The translations under genes were made by a program, and so were the position numbers. Shown one piece after another: positions 24,001 through 36,159 of a DNA stretch of 64,000 nucleotides. Source of the DNA: Lethocerus indicus (taxonomy: Eukaryota; Arthropoda; Insecta; Hemiptera; Belostomatidae); the NCBI GenBank assembly GCA_019843655.1, contig JACDQD010000010.1:4323637-4387636 (forward strand), given 5' to 3'. Numbering within the stretch: the first letter of the stretch is position 1; every line of letters starts with the position of its first letter. The notes beneath the pieces are model-generated. The model was given only the letters and a program-made list of their open reading frames with translations, searched no databases and was not told the DNA's origin.

Positions 24001-24359
24001 ATAAATAGATAATTTATTCATTATTAGTATTTCATTGATTTTGTTATAATTCTTGTCGACAAAATATGTCGCACGTTAAAATATTCTCATCTTTAACTTT
24101 CTGTCCCTATACTGTCAGAGCCCCAAACGAATGCTTTAAATTGATTAAAAGCTGGGGACATACAATTTTGATGTCGTAACTAAACGTGCCTGAAGATTCT
24201 TCGGAAGGGATAAAGCATAAAGGGACCGGAATATCTAAGGGATTTCGCATTCATCTTTACTTCTACCCTCGCCAGTTTTGGATTTGAGCCTTTAAGTTAA
24301 TAAGAAATAATTACCGTTATTAGGGAAGAAAGTTGTGATGATGACGCCGAATTTCCTTC

Positions 24360-24640
24360 TGTTCGGACAATATGGACTGCCTGCCTATTTGGAAGTGTGG
24401 CTGCCTCCCGGGCGGCGTCTAATTGCTCCGAATTGGCTTTGATTGCTCCAGAAAAGCCGACCTTTATCTGGCGCCGGACCGTATCACAGCTCGGGACGAA
24501 ACGTCGGCCCGTTTATTTTCAACAATTATTATCAGTAGTCGCCGAACTCCATATTGCAGACAATTGGGCCTCGTTGAAAGAGGGCCAGCCAATCGTAGGC
24601 TATTGCCTCAGCCCTGACAGGAATTTCAGTAGGTAGATTG
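24360..24640. promoter_or_regulatory. GC-rich island
   Basis: A short GC/CpG block between AT-rich flanks with two overlapping + strand frames (24397-24636, 24423-24617), neither recognisable. Composition resembles the other islands. Candidate regulatory element. Confidence 0.2.
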
Positions 24641-25059
24641 TAATGCAGTTCTACCGGTCGTTGCACCGTGCTAATGAACAATAGAGCTCATGGCCGAGTA
24701 TAATGATGCGGACGAAGTATAAATCTGTCTAGTGGAAAGTGCGACTTGTTAATGGCTTGCACAGACTGGATAAATTGACTTTTATGCCATTTTTTCTTGA
24801 ACGAAGCAGTTGGTATCATAGTTTCGCTTGTTTCAACAAAATATTTCACTTGTTTTCCGGACTAATCTGCGGTCACTAGGTTAAATTGAATTGCGTAAAA
24901 AGCGTAAACGTATTAATATGTAAATTAACACAGAGGGATTAATATCTAAATAGTATATCCTCGTACGATTTTCTATCTGCACTCACCTGCTTGGTCTAAA
25001 CTTAGTTTCTCTGTCGTCCTTTGGGCAATCTAGACAACAATAAATCCCCCGATGCTAAC

Positions 25060-25470
25060 CTGATTGTTACGTCCTCTATATAACGGATTTATCAACGCTG
25101 AAATGCGAGCACAGATTAGATTTGGATGCAGAAAATCGCGCGGAATCCACTCGAATATAATCGTCAGTTTCCGCTCGGATGAGCGGAAGGCCCAAATGAA
25201 ATATCAGTTGTCCGTGGGGTGCCCATTAGACGGCGGCGTCCGTTCCGGTCGCGGAAACCCCCCCATTTATAATACTCGTTTCTGGCCGGTAGTAGTAGCG
25301 CAGTCTCTTATCTGGATACTGGAAGAACGGGAGGAAGGCGGTTTTCGATAGCGCCTGTTCGGAACAGGAGAGAGAGAGATGTGCGGAGTGCGTGGGGGAG
25401 GTGGATGAGCCGTAGGGAGGGAGGGAGGGTGGATCCTCCCTCACGCCCCCGGGCATGAATATTTATGCGG
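25060..25470. promoter_or_regulatory. GC island with 7-bp palindrome and (GGGA)n
   Basis: CCTGTTC and GAACAGG (25354-25360, 25362-25368) form a perfect palindrome around one G, followed by GAGAGAGAG and a four-unit GGGA run at about 25414-25430. Such GA/GGGA runs attract GAGA-type factors in flies. No coding support. Confidence 0.25.
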
Positions 25471-26559
25471 TATCAGTTGCGTCGGTTTGGCCAGACCCAG
25501 TGTATATGTACGTCTGTTGCCCTCCCGCTGTTTAGACTCCTAATTACATGAGCCCTCGCTACCCTCCACTCTCCCCCTCCTATTATTTTCCCCTTTGGAA
25601 ATTTACCATATCAATTTGGATTTTGTTACAAATCAAGTGTAATCGTCCAAAACGAATTCGTATCGATTGGATGCGTCAGCGAAAACACGGCCCAACACTC
25701 AATTTACAGTGCCTGAACTTTACCTTCCGCATTTGACTGAAAATAGTGCACCGCTTACTTGAAAATTCTAATTGGGAAACCATTTAAGGGTCGATTTCCC
25801 AGGAAAGTTTTTACTTCCAATCGCCATTGATTTTTCTGCATTTTGTTTTCTTTTCATTCTTTTTTAGACTTCCTTCCGTTTTTAAAATTAAAATTGCTCT
25901 CCCCATCCGGGTCATATTTTTAACGAGCTCGTTTATTTAACCGAAAAGGGTCGGAGAGTGAGAGTGAGTGGGATGGAGAGAAAAAAAGAAGACGGCTCTG
26001 GCGAGTATTGGGTGTGGGCCTTTCTTGATTGGAGCTTTGCCAAACGATGCCCTTTGTGATTGGGAGATTGGTCGGGGGTTTGGCCACCAACGGTAAAAGG
26101 GAACGGCCGGCCGCCCTTTGAGGGCGCGTGTGTGCGCGCTGTGGGAACTTTAAAGCCCCCTTCCCCGATTTCAGTATTCCTTTGTTGTATTCTTCTTAAT
26201 TGAACAAGTGGGAGGATGAAAAATTGTGTAGATATGAAACGATTGGTCTAACTTGATTTCACAAAGCTTCCGATTGACCGGTGGTAATAATCGCCCCGAG
26301 GGATGATTGTCACCGTGGTGACTGCAATATTGAATTGGTCAGTGTTTCATTTTCAAAAGGGACATATGAATTCCTCTTCAAGATAAAAATTCAGGTTTTG
26401 TGAGGCTTATCGATAAAAATTTGTTTTTGAAAAATGAACACACAGAGAAGGAAGGTTTTTGTTCGGTAGTGTCGGTCGAAAACTAAAAACTGATTCCCCA
26501 CAATAATCATCGATTAATTAGTGTGGTACCTACACATGTCTGTTGTATTGTATGTGCAA

Positions 26560-26990
26560 TTCAAATCTGCGCTGGCAGAATGCTTCATCAGCTGCCGTCA
26601 TGCGTACCGACGATGGGAGAAGCCAAAACCGGTCTAGCGACGGATCGATTCATCGAATGGGAGACACGGAGGGCAAGAGTGATTGAACTTGGAAAGTGGC
26701 ACCGGCTGATGGGGGGGAAGGAGGAGGAGCCGGACCTCCCGGACGCTGGACGCGATAATACAGAGCCCCCTTTTAATAAAATCGCGTATCTTTTAATCGA
26801 TCTACAATTACGGGGACAGCGGTCCACTCTGTGCGGTCGCTGTGACGGAGAGGGTGGTGGGGGATGGCGGGCTATTAGCGGCAGCCCCCAACGGCGGACA
26901 GCCATTAATCTTCTTCTCTCCACCGAAACCTAAAAAAGAGTACCGAACTCAACGCCCGCATCACCCGCTCAGCCGGTGGGCTCACTAATT
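26560..26990. promoter_or_regulatory. GC/CpG island
   Basis: Sharp GC-rich block. The 136-codon + frame (26523-26933) and 111-codon minus frame (26588-26923) overlap in antiparallel and both follow from scarcity of AT-rich stop codons. Neither shows a domain. Candidate cis-regulatory island. Confidence 0.25.
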
Positions 26991-27289
26991 TATTTTTTAC
27001 GCTAGCGATTGTTTCTTTATTAGACGATTTTTTTGTTTTTCGATCGGCCACGGTGGTTCAACCACTACCATTCCAACACGACACGAATACACAGTTATAA
27101 GTATTGTCTGGGTAAGGTTGGCCCACTTCCTGGATGAGTGGACTTAAAGATCCTGGACGAAGATTTGGGTGTCGTACGAAATCTGCAGATAATTGTTTTA
27201 TCTTTATAAAAGTGAATCCCAGTAGTAAAAATAAAATAGCCTCAAAACGACACCGTGCGACAAAAACTAAATTCAAACCGTAAACCGGA

Positions 27290-27313
27290 CTTGAAACCGG
27301 GGGTGAAAAAACC
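27290..27313 (+). repeat. Local repeat R4, copy 1
   Basis: CTTGAAACCGGGGGTGAAAA differs at two or three positions from 28091-28113, 800 bp downstream in the same orientation. The two lie in different reading frames of unrelated short ORFs. Confidence 0.4.
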
Positions 27314-27839
27314 ACCATTATTCTCCAGCTCTGCTCCTCTCATTATTCTTCCACCGACATCTCTCCTGTTATCCCCATTCGATCAATCACTGGGTCCAAC
27401 CATTCATCCACTTAATTGTTTCTTATATCGAAAACACTCTCGAACCAATCGAGATGCTTTACAGCCAACCAAGATGTCCGTTCGGCTAAATGGTTTTACA
27501 GTATTCATTGTAGACTAATTGCGCTGAATCAGATCGTCAGGTATTCTAGTTTACCGCTCAGGTCAATGCAAAAAGTGCGAACGTTTTTTGGACGAAACCG
27601 AGGGAAAGCGTCCCTAGTGAAGTTTTTATGGAGAAACCAATGGTAAGGATGCACCCACGATGAAGAGGAAGTAAATTAGTTCACACCTTAATATTAAAGA
27701 ACCAGTCGCCAGGCAGTAAAATACGTACTTTTACGTCCACTGTTTAAATTGTTGCATTATGGCGTGTTGAGTCATTCAAATTAATTATGCCTTGTTTATT
27801 TGCGACGCGATCAAATATGTTTTAAGTGCCCACATTCCC

Positions 27840-28710
27840 GTCCAGGGATGGGCATAATCACTTGGCCGTAAAATGTGGCCTAAATAGCGGGGTGCATTGA
27901 AGCGGGAGAATGCGGTTGACAAGCTCCTCGTGGCCGAGTCCAGGGGCTGGCTGGAGCTGAGACCGAGAGCCGGGTGCATCTGTCCACACCGCCAGACTTC
28001 TCGCCGCGTTGTCGCATTCCAGTTTATCCGCCGGTCATCCACAAAAACAAGACTTGTTTGGACAACCCCCCCTCCCCCACCTACCTACAACCTGAAACCG
28101 GGGTTGAAAAAAGACGGGGAAAAATAGAAAAAAAAAATGCTGCCCCCGAAGTTACGGTTTATGCGCCGGCACGACCTCACCCTTTTTGTTGGGCCCGCTC
28201 GAAACGGGTTCTCGGACGGGTTTTCGAAATAGGCGGACGCATCAGTCGTAAGACTTTTGACGCCATTAGATGCTTAAAAAAAATATGCAAACGCGAGTCG
28301 CGCATTCTTAAACACTGTCGGGGCCGTTTAAATCGCGCCAATTATTCCGTATCCCGGAAATGATAAATGTCCCGAATAAAGCAACCAAATACGGCTACAA
28401 TTTACGTGCCGACAACATTCCTTTCCTATAAGGACAATCTCATATCGGTATCTTGAAAGAAAATATCGTTTGTATTCTTTATGTCGCGTGAATTATACAT
28501 TGAGTGTCAGCTCTATGCCGGTCTGTCGTGGCCAGATGATTACTCTTAACTACGTCATTGTTGATCTTATTACCCGGGCGCTTGTTCGATTTACTCTCAT
28601 TTCGGCCCTATCGCTCGTGCTCGCTAGTTGGGACTATGACATTTTTTTCCCCCCGTTGACCGAATTGATGACTACGATTTTGACATTCGTGACGCAACCG
28701 CCCGATTGAA
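27840..28710. promoter_or_regulatory. Extended GC/CpG region
   Basis: About 870 bp of raised GC with many CpG. Short frames of 76-129 codons occur on both strands without recognisable motifs. It includes the second copy of repeat R4. Possibly a composite regulatory island. Confidence 0.2.
28091..28113 (+). repeat. Local repeat R4, copy 2
   Basis: CCTGAAACCGGGGTTGAAAA, partner of 27290-27313. Confidence 0.4.
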
Positions 28711-29038
28711 TATTCGGAGCTAATCAAGCAACTCTCCTGCTGACGACATTTCTAAACTCCCCTACTGTTGGTGCCCCAGTAAAGGAACACTTACCTGATC
28801 CGGTTGGAACGAAAAGTCCCCGCACTTTATTTTTGGGGACCGTTGTATTTTTACTAATTGATAATGTTGATCCGTGGTGTTTGTGTCAAGAAACTCTTGC
28901 AATTGTTGGTGTTTACATTAAGTTTCGATTCTTAATTTAATTTTCTATATTAAAACCTGGAAAAGGCTTGGGCTTGGCCCTATATAACCTATATTTTGTT
29001 TCATTTTATACATATCTTTGTGCATCTGTCTATTCACA

Positions 29039-29069
29039 GTGTAAATAATGCGTACATTATTATTTACAC
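29039..29069. other. AT-rich imperfect hairpin
   Basis: GTGTAAATAATG (29039-29050) pairs with CATTATTATTTACAC (29055-29069) if three bases are bulged; the centre is CGTA. Preceded by a good acceptor-like TCTATTCACAG. Too small for a typical microRNA precursor. Confidence 0.4.
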
Positions 29070-29279
29070 ACTCTTATTAAGTTCGAAATAATTTATGTTA
29101 ACTAAGTGAGGAAAAAGGTCGAAACAAAGCTCTAGCGGACCAAAGGGGAAAGTAATGTAATGTTGGCTCCACGGGGACCATTTTCAGATTTTCGCCCTTC
29201 ATATTTTCGGTGTACTAAACGCGGGCTTTTCATAATCCAACCAGTTATGGTTATTGGCCTTTTACCTATAGCCGATAAT

Positions 29280-29382
29280 ATCGGGGGTGCGTAGGCGTGA
29301 CCGGAGAGGTGTAATTAATGGCCTCGGGCTGGACGCTTCCGTTCCAATCCATTAGATCAATTACTTGTCCGTCGGACGGTCT

Positions 29383-29449
<67 letters not shown>

Positions 29450-29730
29450 TCTCTCGCTCTCGTTAACGCAGTTTAAATTGTACTAATCGTTCCATAATTG
29501 GGGGCTTAGTTCCTGGAGGAGGGGGGAGGGACCCCCACCGACCACGCCTCTCCGTTGCCGGTCAGATGTTTCACGCTCCCGTTTTCATTTTCATCAGCCA
29601 TTCGACCGGTCCGCCTTTCGCGTTGCGGTTAGGTCACATAACCGACCGAATCGATTATGCAAGCAGACCGACCATCACCGACCCCCGGCCTGTCTTCTGG
29701 CCCAGGCATTATCGGCCGGCTCCTTCAAAA
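29280..29730. promoter_or_regulatory. GC island split by a (CT)n array
   Basis: CpG-rich sequence flanks the long CT microsatellite on both sides; a G/A-rich patch at about 29515-29531 follows it. CT/GA arrays within CpG islands are typical sites for GAGA-type factors. Role inferred. Confidence 0.25.
29387..29461 (+). repeat. (CT)n microsatellite
   Basis: About 28 clean CT units, then two single-base interruptions before the array ends in CGCTCTC. Pyrimidine on the + strand, opposite in polarity to the GA arrays at 37.3 and 51.2 kb. Confidence 0.95.
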
Positions 29731-30154
29731 AGGCAGGCTATGTAGAATTTGTTAAAAGATTAATATATCCCTGTAGTTTCAGACGTCTTTCCCCTCTTAT
29801 GTTACCCCATATCTATGTAGAGAGATGCAGGCTAGCGATAGAAAGGAAAATTTACATTCAGACCGCCTAGTGGCCTCTCCGGTACGATCCAGTGTAATAC
29901 TCTACTTTAAAACAATTGAGTTGAACATGAGAATATAGGTTATGATGGCCGTTTATGCTTATTATAATGACATATTTACGGTGCCAAATTAAAAATATGA
30001 GGACAGAATTATTATTATTTGCCTGAAATGGTCGCGATGACGTGATAACTCTCCTCGTTCGTTTGGGACATATTGGAAAGTCTAGAGATGCTTTCAGTCT
30101 AGAATTAAAAACCGAACCCCTTTGAAATTCCGGACTTTCGACCTTTGAAACCCC

Positions 30155-30173
30155 TTTCCTTCCTTCCTTCCTT
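30155..30173. repeat. (CCTT)n tract
   Basis: Four to five CCTT units leading into a T-rich run. Confidence 0.8.
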
Positions 30174-31026
30174 CTTTTTTTCTCTCCCTCTCTGGCTCGC
30201 GTTATTTGCCCGTTCCCCTCCAAATGGAAGGGGTCTCTTCGCTCCCCCGATCGAAACTTTTAGCGGTTAAATTAGGTTTTAGGCTTCTCCCGGCCTTAGG
30301 TCGCTAAGAAGTTAATCTCGCTTTTATCGGAGTGCGGGCTGTAGGGGGTTTCGGAGGGGTTTTTTATTTTTTTTTTTCGAGTGGCGTTAAAAATAGGTTC
30401 AGCGGGGTTGAAAGAAGTGGCTGGAATTATTGTAATCGCCGATGAGCAATAGGACGAGGGCCCCCTTCGTCGATTGTCAGATTTTTCCTTTCTGATTTAT
30501 GTCCTTTTTTTCGGGGTCTGGGTATTCCCTTAAAATCCCCCATCTTTGAGTGGAACATGCACTTTGTATTATTATCATCGGAGATTGTGGCTCTCGAATT
30601 GTTGATTTTTATTCCGACCTTTCTTTTTCTGCCTCAAATTGTTTTCCTTCTGGCGTTATATGCTCACTTGTGAAGGAAAGTTCATTGTAACCTAAATCGA
30701 ATTAAATATTATTAAATTATTTTATTATTTTTTATATTGCGTGGCAATGAATTAATACTATTGCCCTTAAATTTAAGGCAAATATTTGTAATATAATAAA
30801 TTAATTTATATATTACATAAGATTTATATCCTGAAGGCTACCCTTACGTTACATACTACATAGTAGCAGAACCAAATTCACTACATTAAAAGAAAAGTTA
30901 TACCGACAATTTTCACATGGAAAATTGTTCTTCTAATTTATTCTGAAATTTTAAGTTGTTTAAGTAATAATCAACTCCATTTGATAATGGCGAAACGCCT
31001 AAAATATAGCTTAAAATGTACTGATT

Positions 31027-31063
31027 CACTAATTTATTTTTTGATTTATTTTTTCAGGTGAGT
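31027..31063 (+). other. Recursive splice site RS2 (zero-length exon)
   Basis: TTTATTTTTTCAG ends at 31057 and is joined directly to GTGAGT at 31058-31063. A good branch-point word, CACTAAT, sits at 31027-31033, its A about 25 nt from the AG. It lies 15.6 kb downstream of RS1, within the usual spacing of ratchet points in fly introns. Donors 20 nt and 57 nt downstream could define a short exon. No ORF crosses the site. Functional use is inferred from motif structure. Confidence 0.8.
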
Positions 31064-31114
31064 GTCAAAAAAATTCTGTAAGCTGTTCAGAGCCAGAAAA
31101 CCCAGTACAGTAAC
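31058..31114 (+). other. RS2 recursive-splicing exon (57 nt, poison)
   Basis: Ends at AGTAAC|GTGAGT (31114|31115). An alternative nearer donor, TCT|GTAAGC, is at 31078. All three frames are closed by stops within the segment, so stable inclusion would be deleterious. Same architecture as at RS1 and RS3. Confidence 0.6.
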
Positions 31115-31199
31115 GTGAGTTTATTTTCGATTGACTTTCTTTTCTGTCCCTATTTGCCGTTTATGATGTTTTTCCCAGACAACCGCATAAGTTTTGGTT

Positions 31200-31420
31200 A
31201 ACGCCGGATATTATTTGAGTGACTGAAGGTCAGATGGGGACCGTCCAGACGCCTCCGGTGGAGGGGGATGAGGGGGGCGGCTCATGCCGGAAATTAATAA
31301 AATGGCGAAGGGCCCCTGGAGGGAGGGGCGTGGACGAATGCAAATATCCCAGGGAGAGCGTTCTTAATTAACCGGTCAGTAATGAGGGATGAGGGCCACT
31401 TGCCTCTGTATAGGCCCTAC
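31200..31420. promoter_or_regulatory. GC-rich patch downstream of RS2
   Basis: Short G-rich patch (GGAGGGGGATGAGGGGGGCGG-like) with CpG, then AT-rich sequence. G-rich runs downstream of donors can act as intronic splicing enhancers; here the link to RS2 is only positional. Confidence 0.2.
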
Positions 31421-32408
31421 CTAATCTATATATTGAGTTATTGGCCGGGGACTTGTATATTGGCAAACGGATATTACAAACTCATATACTGCAGTCTCCT
31501 CCCGTTCCGCCCCCTATGTCTACACTTTTACGTTTATATTAACTGAAGTCATTTAGATTTATGAGTACTTAAAAAAGAACTGTTTCAGTATCCGTGGGGT
31601 TTTCGAATATTCTTCACTCGTGATTTCGTCCACTATATAATTTGGTCGTTAACTCGGAGAATCAGCTTTTTGTTTAGTCCGTACTGTGGATTGGGTCCTA
31701 CAGTCGTAACAAAATATCAAGTATATTCGAGCTTTTTTTGCCATTAGAGGTCTAATACTCCTTCAAAATAGAAAGCGGTTAACTGGCCCTCGGTTTGAAA
31801 ATTGTCGGTCAGGACTGTGAAAAAGCAGTTCGTTCTACCTGTGGGCAAAATAACCTAGCCGCTGCAGTAAATCCTTCGGATGACGCTGCAAGATTTGTTT
31901 CTCTGATTATAGTCCATGTCCCGTCATTTGCGGACTTTATTACAGGGGAACTTTTTCTTGTAAGTACCTTCCGAAAACGGAAAAACAATTGAACAGTCGA
32001 CCACTTTCATGGCTCCTTATGGAAGTCGTTGATTTGCTTCCCAATGGACAGCTGTAAAAGAAATTTACTAATTCAGTTTTGAGTTTAAACTCTTATTTAT
32101 TCTTCTACCATGTGCGAAACCGGCGTAATTACAATATGAACATTTAACCTATTCGATCTGCCGTTTAAAATAACTATAAACAGCGTTCGTATACCCTTAA
32201 TATAATTGCTACGATGTGAACGACATATCCAGAATACAAAGTTCCAGAGATGTCCATAAATTCTTTTAATATAGTCTAGTCTCGGATATTTAATTTAGTA
32301 ATATCTATTGCAATTTAACGGCCTTTGTACAGTCTAGAGTTTTGTAACAGGGTCATGTGTAGATTCTACACTCGTTTGTTCTCGTCAATATTGGTTGGAA
32401 ACCGGATA

Positions 32409-32618
32409 TTAGGGAGTAATATCCTGGGTGGGTCGGGACTTTTTCACAGCCGCTTCGGACTTCCGGTCTTGAACTGGAGCAGCTGCAGCCGTCACAACAG
32501 GAAGGGCCTGTTTCGCCCTTTCAGTATGCCCAACTTTGTTCGACTGAGGAGAACAGCTGTCAGTAAATCTAGAACGCAGATAAAGGTCAAGGAAACCGTG
32601 TATGAATGGGAAAACCAA
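32409..32618 (-). other. Possible small minus-strand exon (weak)
   Basis: On the minus strand an acceptor-like CTGTTCTCCTCAG ends near 32543 and leads into an open, alanine/lysine-rich stretch. No proper GT donor follows at the expected end, the + strand is open too (32325-32756), and I recognise no family. Probably chance; noted because its composition is more protein-like than its neighbours. Confidence 0.12.
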
Positions 32619-33169
32619 ATTGGCATTGGCACCCAGATCGCAACGAGAATCGAACTTCCGATACTCAGCCGTTTTACTTTTGGGTACCTCTTAGTGAAAA
32701 GCAGTACTGACCGTTTTATCTTCACGCATTTGAATATCAGAATTCTAATTATATAGATGAAATGTATTTTATATAAGTCTCAGAATAAAAATATATTTTT
32801 ATTTCATACAATTCTTAACCAAGGCCTTCTGCTTACATACACTTTGTTATTAGGTCACGGACTGACTAATGTATGCAAGGAAGATATTTTATTGGGACAT
32901 TTGAAAGCCCGTAAGCTGTGTTCAGGTTATTCACTCTGAATGACGTAGTGCACTTAGGTATGAAAGGAATAATGAGATAACCCGGATGTACACCGCCAAT
33001 AGTGCAAATGCACTGTGTCACGTTCAACCGATAAGTGCAGTATCTAATACGTATGTAGGTACCTGATCGGGGTCTGTCAGTAAATTCTTCGGGCCTCTTG
33101 GTTATGTAGTTTATATCGCTGGCATTTTCCAGGCAGTCTGCCGGAATGCGATTTTTATAATAGATTTAT

Positions 33170-33500
33170 TCTTGCGCGCGGAGAGCAGGAGCCTTGAACC
33201 TGACGGGTAATCTTGGTGGTTGGGCTAAAAGAGTTTGAAAGGAAAGAGAGTGGCCGGCGTTCAGGGGAAGTGCGTGTATGTGGGCTGAACGGCGGGCGGA
33301 ATATATAGGGTGTATTACCCAGGCGGCAACCCCTCGGGTTTATTTAACAACTGGCCGAGGGATTTTAAGGAGTGGGCCGACCACTGGCCAGACTGAGTGG
33401 TTCGCCGATACCAACCAACCCAAAAAAAATGGCGACCCCTATCGCAATTTTCATCCGATTGCCGACAGACCCCTCATAATCCAGTTTACGTCTTGATGTT
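33170..33500. promoter_or_regulatory. GC/CpG island
   Basis: GC-rich block between AT-rich flanks with one unrecognised 72-codon frame (33278-33496). Candidate regulatory element by composition. Confidence 0.2.
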
Positions 33501-34119
33501 GCATCGCCTGTAGGTGTAACAGTTAGCTCTTGAATCTGTTAGCTATTAACACAGTAATATTTCTATACCGTTTGGACATTAATAGGAAACAATAAATATG
33601 ATCGTTCCTGCAAACTCAAATTTGCAATTACTTGGTAATTCTGGAATTTCTACGAGGGTTTGTAATCGACATATTTTCAATGCGGGCTTTCTTATCAAAT
33701 ATATTGTACAGCTCTAAAGAATTAGTGATTAATGCTTAACGTAAAGGTGGGGTGTCCGTTTTTAATTATTCCGAGTAATACAGTTCACAGTGCATAAAAG
33801 TTCTTGTCCTCAAAATTGTCAAGGCATTTGGAGAGTGCCCTTGTTTGTATTTTTAAAACATTTATTGACGTAGTTGTAACTAATCTAAACATAATTTGGG
33901 TGGGTAATCGAATAGTTTTGTCACATAATGTTAAAAATAGTGTAGAGGAGTAAACGACGAACGAAATTTCGTAGATGGGAATTGAAATGTTATTAGTACG
34001 AGTCATCTCAGTTCCGATATCTAAACTGAACCGCAATGCGGTTGTAGTATTAATTTTAAAAAACAAACCTCAAAAATAAATAAAGTTTAATTTTAAAAAC
34101 CAATTTGTACAGCGAATTA

Positions 34120-34480
34120 GTTATTTGTAATTTAGCCGCCACACGACAATGCTTTCTGTCCCCGAAAAAAAATAATTTGTCAACATTTCTCCGACATTTG
34201 GGTCACAACAATCTTTTAGTATTTCGCTCGAAGCCCTCGTAAATTACAAGCGGCACGCGTTATCGACGCCTCCATTCCGAGAACCGATCGACCGATTAAA
34301 TTGTTCAATACTTCCGAAGAATTCCGGCAGTAAATAATGCGGCGGTCGCGGAAAACGCGATACGGGCGCGTTTACGCTGAAGACAGGGCCGTCGCGCTCG
34401 ACAGCCCCGCGAGGTCGGTATTATCAATTTCCTGTAGAACTGAGTCGAACTATTTATAGTGGTGACCCTGCGAGTTAACA
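34120..34480. promoter_or_regulatory. Sharp CpG-rich island with ATTA cores
   Basis: One of the cleanest islands: about 350 bp dense in CpG (runs such as GGCGGTCGCGG and GGGCGCGTTTACGC) with ACCGATTAAATTG and CGTAAATTACAAG words. AT-rich DNA on both sides is featureless and no stop-free frame of 60 codons lies inside, which argues for non-coding constraint. Enhancer or CpG-island promoter are the options. Confidence 0.35.
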
Positions 34481-34699
34481 GTGGAAAAGGAACTCTCCCC
34501 GAGGGGCACTCGTAGTGCTACGATAAGACGATGGGCCTCAGTCTCGCTCCTTCGAGTCATTCACCTCCCACGAGATGATACTCATTCAACTTACACTCCT
34601 CTCGACTACATTCGAGATTACACACAAATGTACCTATTGGCTACCCCTTTTTTTATGATCATTGAATAGTTGAAAAATGATTTAATTGAATACAAAAAT

Positions 34700-34892
34700 T
34701 AGATTTTTCCCTCAGGTCAAATTCGTGGCTTGTACGACATTAATGAATGAACCTAATTATGATAATTTCAAATCACTGGTCACTGGAATTGGTGTTTCAC
34801 GTAAAATTGTCAAGAGATTGGAGTCGAATCCAGGACATACCTACGATGGAAGTCGTTATAAATGTGTATCAGTTATAAAGGGTGGATAAATA
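34700..34892 (+). other. Acceptor-like site followed by an open frame
   Basis: TTAGATTTTTCCCTCAG ends at 34715 and is followed by 58 open codons to a TAA at about 34889. Amino-acid composition is protein-like, with several Lys, Val and Asn residues, but no family is recognised and no good donor is present before the stop. Could be a cryptic terminal exon or chance. Confidence 0.2.
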
Positions 34893-35479
34893 CCATTTAA
34901 ATTAAATGGATTCGTTGCAATTAATGGATGCACAGTTGTACAGCGGTGGGACCATCCCTTTGAAACAGGGGCGCTTTTATCTGTGCACCCCAATTCAATG
35001 ACCCGTCATATCGGAAAAGCAATGCTTTGAAGGTAAAAACCAATTACCGAAGTGAAATCCGTTCCTGTGTCCTGCATTTATTTGTGATCTTATTGAGGAT
35101 GCGCAAGTCCCAATACTGATCTAGCTTAGGGGCAAATCAAAGAGTGGTCATAGAAATGGGATGGGCGATGAAATTCCAAATACTTGATGGGTCTTTTTTC
35201 TTTTTTATTAATTACTCAATTTTATTTATATATTCAACCTTTATAGTTTTACGTACAAGTGCGGTTTTACTGTGGTTTTGTAAATTTGAGTTTGTTGCTA
35301 GTGTCAATGTTGATGGTCGATTTTGTAATGGCCTTAGTAGTCCTAGTTTCCGATTGAACTCGAGGCGCTTAAATAAATTAATTCAACTGAGAGAACGGAT
35401 CTGTTAAGGATTGTGATAATACAAAATCTGGAATACAATCTAGAACTCTGCTTTCCGAAGGTTAAGATGCCTGGCGTAT

Positions 35480-36010
35480 TGAGATGGTTTGCAGGATACT
35501 ATTTTCGACTGAATCCATCTCCGTGGGCGGTTCTTTCGTATTCCTCTCTCGTTCGTCTACATTTCTGGTTCTCTTTTCGTTGGAGCATATTACCAACCGG
35601 GGCGGTAGGCAATAACCCGGACCCCGATATAATACCTAAGCCTCCGACCACCCCCCTCCCCCGCCCTTGACATCCCTAATCAAAACTTATCTTGAGGAAC
35701 ACCCCGTACTCCCCCTCTGCGACACCCGCACGCGCCGGGAACTTATCGCTTCCCCCCTACGAATTCTCATGACGCATTCCCTTCCTCTTCCCCCCACACC
35801 ATCCCCTGGCATCCCCCAGCCTTCAGCTCCAGGCGGGGCGTCATATGACAGGTATAGATATGGAAGGGAGGTACTTCCGATATGATACAGCCATTCGACT
35901 TCGAATGACACACGGCCGGGGGTCGGTGGTTTACGGCCAGGCTACGGCCTCCTCCAACGAATAGGGCTCCGCCATTCCTGCCTCCGTGGAAAAACTCATA
36001 ATTTTCTCAT
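35480..36010. promoter_or_regulatory. GC-rich, C-rich block
   Basis: C-rich + strand (many CCCC runs, 35640-35830) with CpG. The proline-rich frames 35413-35670 and 35667-35885 and the antisense 35687-35911 follow from composition. Candidate island. Confidence 0.2.
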
Positions 36011-36159
36011 TCTAAAACCTTATTTTAAGAATAACATTTTTAATGTTTTCAAATAGCATTTCTATAAGCTAAATAAAGGAACTTGTTTTTAGATTTCATC
36101 GTTCAAAAACTTAATATTCATAAAATCTGCGCAGTTTTTTCTACCTGGTACCGCCGTGG

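Noticed and set aside
24981..24989. Minus-strand CAGGTGAGT as a recursive site
   Set aside because: The upstream sequence on that strand is not pyrimidine-rich and has no branch-like word at the right distance.
26523..26933. 136-codon + frame with 111-codon antisense frame
   Set aside because: Both lie in a GC-rich island where stops are scarce; no recognisable family on either strand.
28789..28797. Minus-strand CAGGTAAGT as a recursive site
   Set aside because: Lacks a pyrimidine tract; likely chance.
32325..32756. Longest open frame, 143 codons, + strand
   Set aside because: At this base composition one or a few frames of this length are expected by chance in 64 kb on six frames; no domain, no splice context.
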